The notes under the pieces: generated by a model
What the model saw: the letters and a program-made list of their open reading frames with translations, nothing else
Told to the model about the DNA's origin: nothing
Database searches by the model: none
Assembly: GCA_001769855.1 (NCBI GenBank)
Contig: MEPP01000031.1
Coordinates: forward strand, 237,407-301,406
Source of the DNA: Bdellovibrionales bacterium GWA2_49_15
GTDB lineage: Bacteria; Bdellovibrionota; Bacteriovoracia; Bacteriovoracales; Bacteriovoracaceae
DNA: 64,000 bases
Direction of reading: 5' to 3'
Translations under genes and position numbers: made by a program
Shown here: one piece after another, positions 61,346 to 64,000 of the stretch
Numbering within the stretch: the stretch's first letter is position 1
Layout of the letters: each line of letters starts with the position of its first letter

Positions 61346-61490
61346 ATGTCCACCAAAATTCAAAAATGGGGTAATCATTATCGTCTCAAGCAAGGGGAGA
61401 TATTCGTTGGATTCTCTACTCAATCAGATAACAAAGAAAAATCTCCACCATCTTGATGAATTCACAGTCGAAGGAAATGAGGTTTGGTAA
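61346..61490 (+). pseudogene. Decayed MazE-type antitoxin
   Basis: ATG 61346 with GAGGAA upstream begins MSTKIQKWGN, the standard N-terminus of MazE-type antitoxins. The homology then jumps, in the +1 frame, to VIIIVSSKGRYSLDSLLNQI and FTVEGNEVW, which is the toxin-binding C-terminus, ending at 61490. About 30 codons and the frame between them are lost, so no functional antitoxin can be made. The stop lies one base before the mazF ATG. Confidence 0.75.
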
Positions 61491-61491
61491 T

Positions 61492-61740
61492 ATGGCCTAC
61501 ATTCCAGAACGGGGAGACATTATTTGGCTCAACTTGGCGCTGTGCTGTCCTATAACTTCCAATGTAAAAGGATATCCCTTTGAAGTTTTGCTTCAGGGAA
61601 AACAATTTACCGGTGCCATCCTCTCAGATCATATAAAAAAATTTGACTGGAAAGTGAGGAAGGCCAAGTTTATCGAAAAAGCTCATCCACCCGTCTTAAG
61701 TGAATGTATAGAAAAACTCTCCACTCTGATTCAGGAATAA
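61492..61740 (+). pseudogene. MazF/PemK-type toxin with internal deletion
   Basis: MAYIPERGDIIWLNL matches the MazF N-terminus and CPITSNVKGYPFEVLLQG, ILSDHIKKFDW and KLSTLI match the second half. The segment between them, about 30-35 residues including the conserved RPALVLS strand with the catalytic Arg, is missing, in frame. The 82-residue product is probably not a ribonuclease. It follows mazE directly, as in intact mazEF operons, and ends seven bases before the convergent U32-type gene. Confidence 0.75.
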
Positions 61741-61747
61741 ATAGAAG

Positions 61748-62980
61748 TCACAACCAAAGCTTCGAGGTTCGCAAATCAGTTTCGATTTTCTTGTGAAGTC
61801 CCACGCATTTCTGCTGATGGGCCGAATTGATGGTGATGGCCCGCTCGGCGTAATTGTGGCAGTGACGGCACTCCTCACAAACGACATCGCGACAGCCTTT
61901 GGTTAAAAAACGGTCGATGAAACCGTCGAGCTTGCGGTTGTCGATATAAATGGGCGGGGGGCCACTTAGCTCTTGCAACATGCCGCGTTCGCGCGCCAGC
62001 TCTTGGAAAGGGAGAAGTCGCCAAATCTTGACTCGAAACGGGCGAAAAAGAAAAAAGAGACTGCGAAGCATTTTCTTGCTGAGTCCGCCACGGGAGTCTG
62101 ATTGGCTGGCCTTGCTTTGACCATAAGGCTGAACAAGGTCCAACAAATTTCCCTCATAGCGACCTTCCGTGTATGCCTGCACACGAGACACCATGATGTC
62201 CGTGGGAAGATTGCGCTCCACAATCTTGAAGCGATCAAACCCCATCTCCACATAGTGCTTTAGATCTTCCGGGCGAATCCAATCGGCCCTGATCATATTC
62301 ACCGGTTCTTCCAGCTTCATGCGGGAGCATTCCATAATACAGTGGTCAATGACAAAACCGCCGCTGGAGTGCCCGCGCTGCGAGCTGTGGGCGAGCAAAT
62401 TCATATGGGGCTCGCGCAAGCTACAACTTTGCAGGCAGCTATTGTTCACCAGCAGCTCAAGCCCGCAGGTGAGTGACTTGCGCAAAGTTTTGAGGGTGCG
62501 AAATTCGCGGTTCACGGTTTGCGAATCAAGACAGATGACATCCGCGCCCTGGTCCTCCCAATATTTGGCCTTTCGCAAATGATCGACACCGGCAAACACG
62601 GAGATTCGAACCTTCAGGTGCGGGTACTGCTGCTTGATCATCCGCAGAAGCAAGGGATTGCTCACGGTGACGGCCGTGGCACCGATTTTTGAAATCCAGT
62701 CCAGGAGACGATGAATCGCTTTCTGTCCGGAGGTGGTAATTTCCTTGTTATCAAGGCAGGCGGCATTTAACAGGTAATTGAAGCCGAGGCCAGCTTTCCG
62801 AACATAGGCCACATGGTCGGCCAGCTTACGACGACTGATTTGATTCAACATATAACTTGAGCGCCCGCCCCCGACGTAATCGCTGGGTAACTTACCGTAG
62901 AGCTCGACCACAGGAAATTGCTTGAGCCGATCCACGAGCGTGGAATCAAAATTTGTTGCGACTGAAAAAGAAAAATTCAA
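61748..62980 (-). CDS. U32-peptidase-like protein
   Basis: A TIM-barrel-like N-terminal part (PVVELYGKLPSDYVGGGRSSYML; NYLLNAACLDNKE; GATAVTVSNPLLL; VRISVFAGVDHL; GADVICLDSQTVNREF) leads to LELLVNNSCLQSCSLREPH, HCIMECSR and, near the end, CRDVVCEECRHCHNYAE, Cys sets like those that hold clusters in U32-family (YhbU/RlhA-like) proteins. It may act in tRNA/rRNA hydroxylation or cofactor synthesis rather than proteolysis. The start is TTG with GGGAG six bases upstream, 15 bases after the next gene's stop. Confidence 0.8.
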   Translation of the reverse strand: MNFSFSVATNFDSTLVDRLKQFPVVELYGKLPSDYVGGGRSSYMLNQISRRKLADHVAYVRKAGLGFNYLLNAACLDNKEITTSGQKAIHRLLDWISKIGATAVTVSNPLLLRMIKQQYPHLKVRISVFAGVDHLRKAKYWEDQGADVICLDSQTVNREFRTLKTLRKSLTCGLELLVNNSCLQSCSLREPHMNLLAHSSQRGHSSGGFVIDHCIMECSRMKLEEPVNMIRADWIRPEDLKHYVEMGFDRFKIVERNLPTDIMVSRVQAYTEGRYEGNLLDLVQPYGQSKASQSDSRGGLSKKMLRSLFFLFRPFRVKIWRLLPFQELARERGMLQELSGPPPIYIDNRKLDGFIDRFLTKGCRDVVCEECRHCHNYAERAITINSAHQQKCVGLHKKIETDLRTSKLWL

Positions 62981-62995
62981 ATGTTGCTCCCTGGT

Positions 62996-64000
62996 CTACA
63001 ATGTTTTTGGATAGGCACCCAATTTGACCGCACTTTGCTTTGGTCGAATTTCACTCATCTTATCTTGCCAATATTTAACCTGGTCGATCACCAGAATTTG
63101 GCGCTTAAAAGCATCTTGTAATATTTGCTCGTACTCTTCGTAACTACCATCTTTCAGTAATTCCTGGAGGTACTTAACTAGTACCTCCATCTTTTCAAAT
63201 TTATTTTCTATTTTAAGTATGTCCTTGTATAAAAAATTCAAGTTGGCCTTTTCAAGAAATTTTCCATGCCTAAGCATTGCATAACTTGAGAGTCGCTCCT
63301 TCACATCGCGCCCATGATCCCAGTCATTTTTGGCTTGGAAAATCATTCTATACAGACAAGGCAAATTTGTGAAGACGCCGCGAAGGATCGGTCGCCTTTC
63401 GCAGGCGAAGGGGCCCATCTCTCGTTTCGCCATAAGTTCCATTAAACCACGACGAGTGGCAATATATCCAATGTCAAAAGGAAAATGACGTGCCACATAG
63501 GGATCGATGAGTGACTGATGATGAATTGAGGTTTCCAGAAAAAACTCTCGAAAAGCATGGCGCGCCAAGGTCGGCTTGAAAATATCATGGGCAGGGCCAT
63601 TCAGAGTGCTGGCCAAGTACAACGACTCGACTGCGGTAAAGTCCTCCAGAAAATCAATGGCATCAATGGAGGGCAGGTTACAGCCATAAAGGGCCGCCTG
63701 GACCTGCGGATCGCGTGCCCGTGCTATAAATTTCTTTCCGAAGTTATTTGTTTTTGAAGCCAGGATCGCCCAATCTCCAAGATGAGTGCGATAAATTCTT
63801 GTGTGAGGAAAATATTCATGCAAATTGCGCAGAATACTTCCCAAAAGAGGAGGACTCATGGCATAGGTTTGCAACCATTGAACAAAAATGCCCTCGGGGG
63901 CCAGGCGGTCGCTTATTTTTTGATAAAAATAACTGGTAAAAAGATTTTCCACTCCAACGGTCCATGGGTTGGTGGGTTCGGAAATCACGATCTCGTAACT
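62996..64000 (-). CDS. Spermidine-synthase-like protein, 5' end outside window
   Basis: The frame is open to the last base (SYEIVISEPTNPWTVGVENLFTSYFYQKI), the core of a spermidine-synthase-like fold, so the start lies beyond the right edge. RLAPEGIFVQWLQTYAMSPP and ILASKTNN follow, matching fused membrane/spermidine-synthase-like proteins. The C-terminal 200 residues are helical, without a recognised domain. It sits directly upstream of the U32-type gene and is likely co-transcribed. This is the second gene of this type in the window. Confidence 0.85.
   Translation of the reverse strand, partial: SYEIVISEPTNPWTVGVENLFTSYFYQKISDRLAPEGIFVQWLQTYAMSPPLLGSILRNLHEYFPHTRIYRTHLGDWAILASKTNNFGKKFIARARDPQVQAALYGCNLPSIDAIDFLEDFTAVESLYLASTLNGPAHDIFKPTLARHAFREFFLETSIHHQSLIDPYVARHFPFDIGYIATRRGLMELMAKREMGPFACERRPILRGVFTNLPCLYRMIFQAKNDWDHGRDVKERLSSYAMLRHGKFLEKANLNFLYKDILKIENKFEKMEVLVKYLQELLKDGSYEEYEQILQDAFKRQILVIDQVKYWQDKMSEIRPKQSAVKLGAYPKTL

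Noticed and set aside
1-64000. tRNA, rRNA, riboswitch or CRISPR loci
   Set aside because: No CCA-ended cloverleaf, rRNA core sequence, conserved riboswitch motif or spaced repeat was seen on either strand.

Overview
This window is bacterial chromosome from a Gram-negative, secretion-rich organism, most probably of the predatory-bacteria phylum Bdellovibrionota. The pointers are a TIGR02147-family regulator, two DUF4105 proteins, DUF3015 proteins, and many lipoproteins and signal-peptide proteins of no recognisable family. No 16S or other marker gene is present, so this placement is an inference. I found no rRNA, tRNA or CRISPR array. Genes are very tightly packed: 12 of 14 convergent pairs end within 10 bases of each other or overlap.

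Layout. 1-6.2 kb: end of a DHFR-like reductase, a seven-repeat beta-propeller lipoprotein, an SRPBCC protein, and a tolC-macA-macB type efflux operon. 6.2-12.5 kb: RNA 2',3'-cyclic phosphodiesterase (thpR), an FHA/coiled-coil protein coupled to an M48 metalloprotease, an unusual AAA+ ATPase, a metallophosphoesterase with a flavin reductase, and a YbhB-type protein. 12.5-16.1 kb: a trypsin N-terminus remnant, arsD-arsA without any visible arsenite permease or arsR, a PhnA-like protein and a predicted outer-membrane protein. 16.1-34.7 kb: mostly exported proteins of unknown role mixed with housekeeping-type enzymes (HI0933 flavoprotein, MOSC, pirin, methyltransferase, epimerase, OsmC) and an internally deleted GNAT. 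34.7-37.1 kb: a nitric-oxide module, ytfE and norR divergently transcribed, with three GT-N7-AC NorR sites and a sigma-54-like promoter between them. 37.1-52.3 kb: ABC-F ATPase, an SDR with a 4Fe-4S protein and an ABC-2 exporter, GH5 glycosidase, a divergent L25, citrate-lyase-like protein, phospholipase D, spermidine-synthase-like membrane protein and fatty acid hydroxylase.

52.5-53.8 kb holds two lipoprotein genes. 53.9-61.7 kb looks like an AT-rich accessory island. It contains IS630 and IS21 transposase debris, a decayed mazEF pair behind an intact 22-bp-arm palindrome, and two related modules. Each module joins DUF3015-type secreted proteins to a DUF4105 protein that has Cys/His active-site motifs and a C-terminal outer-membrane-barrel-like region. 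This paired system is the best candidate for undescribed biology. The window closes with a U32-type protein and the 3' part of another spermidine-synthase-like gene that runs off the right edge.

Recurrent themes are promoters placed so that the mRNA would be leaderless, two genes whose only sensible start is CTG, and three genes with internal deletions.
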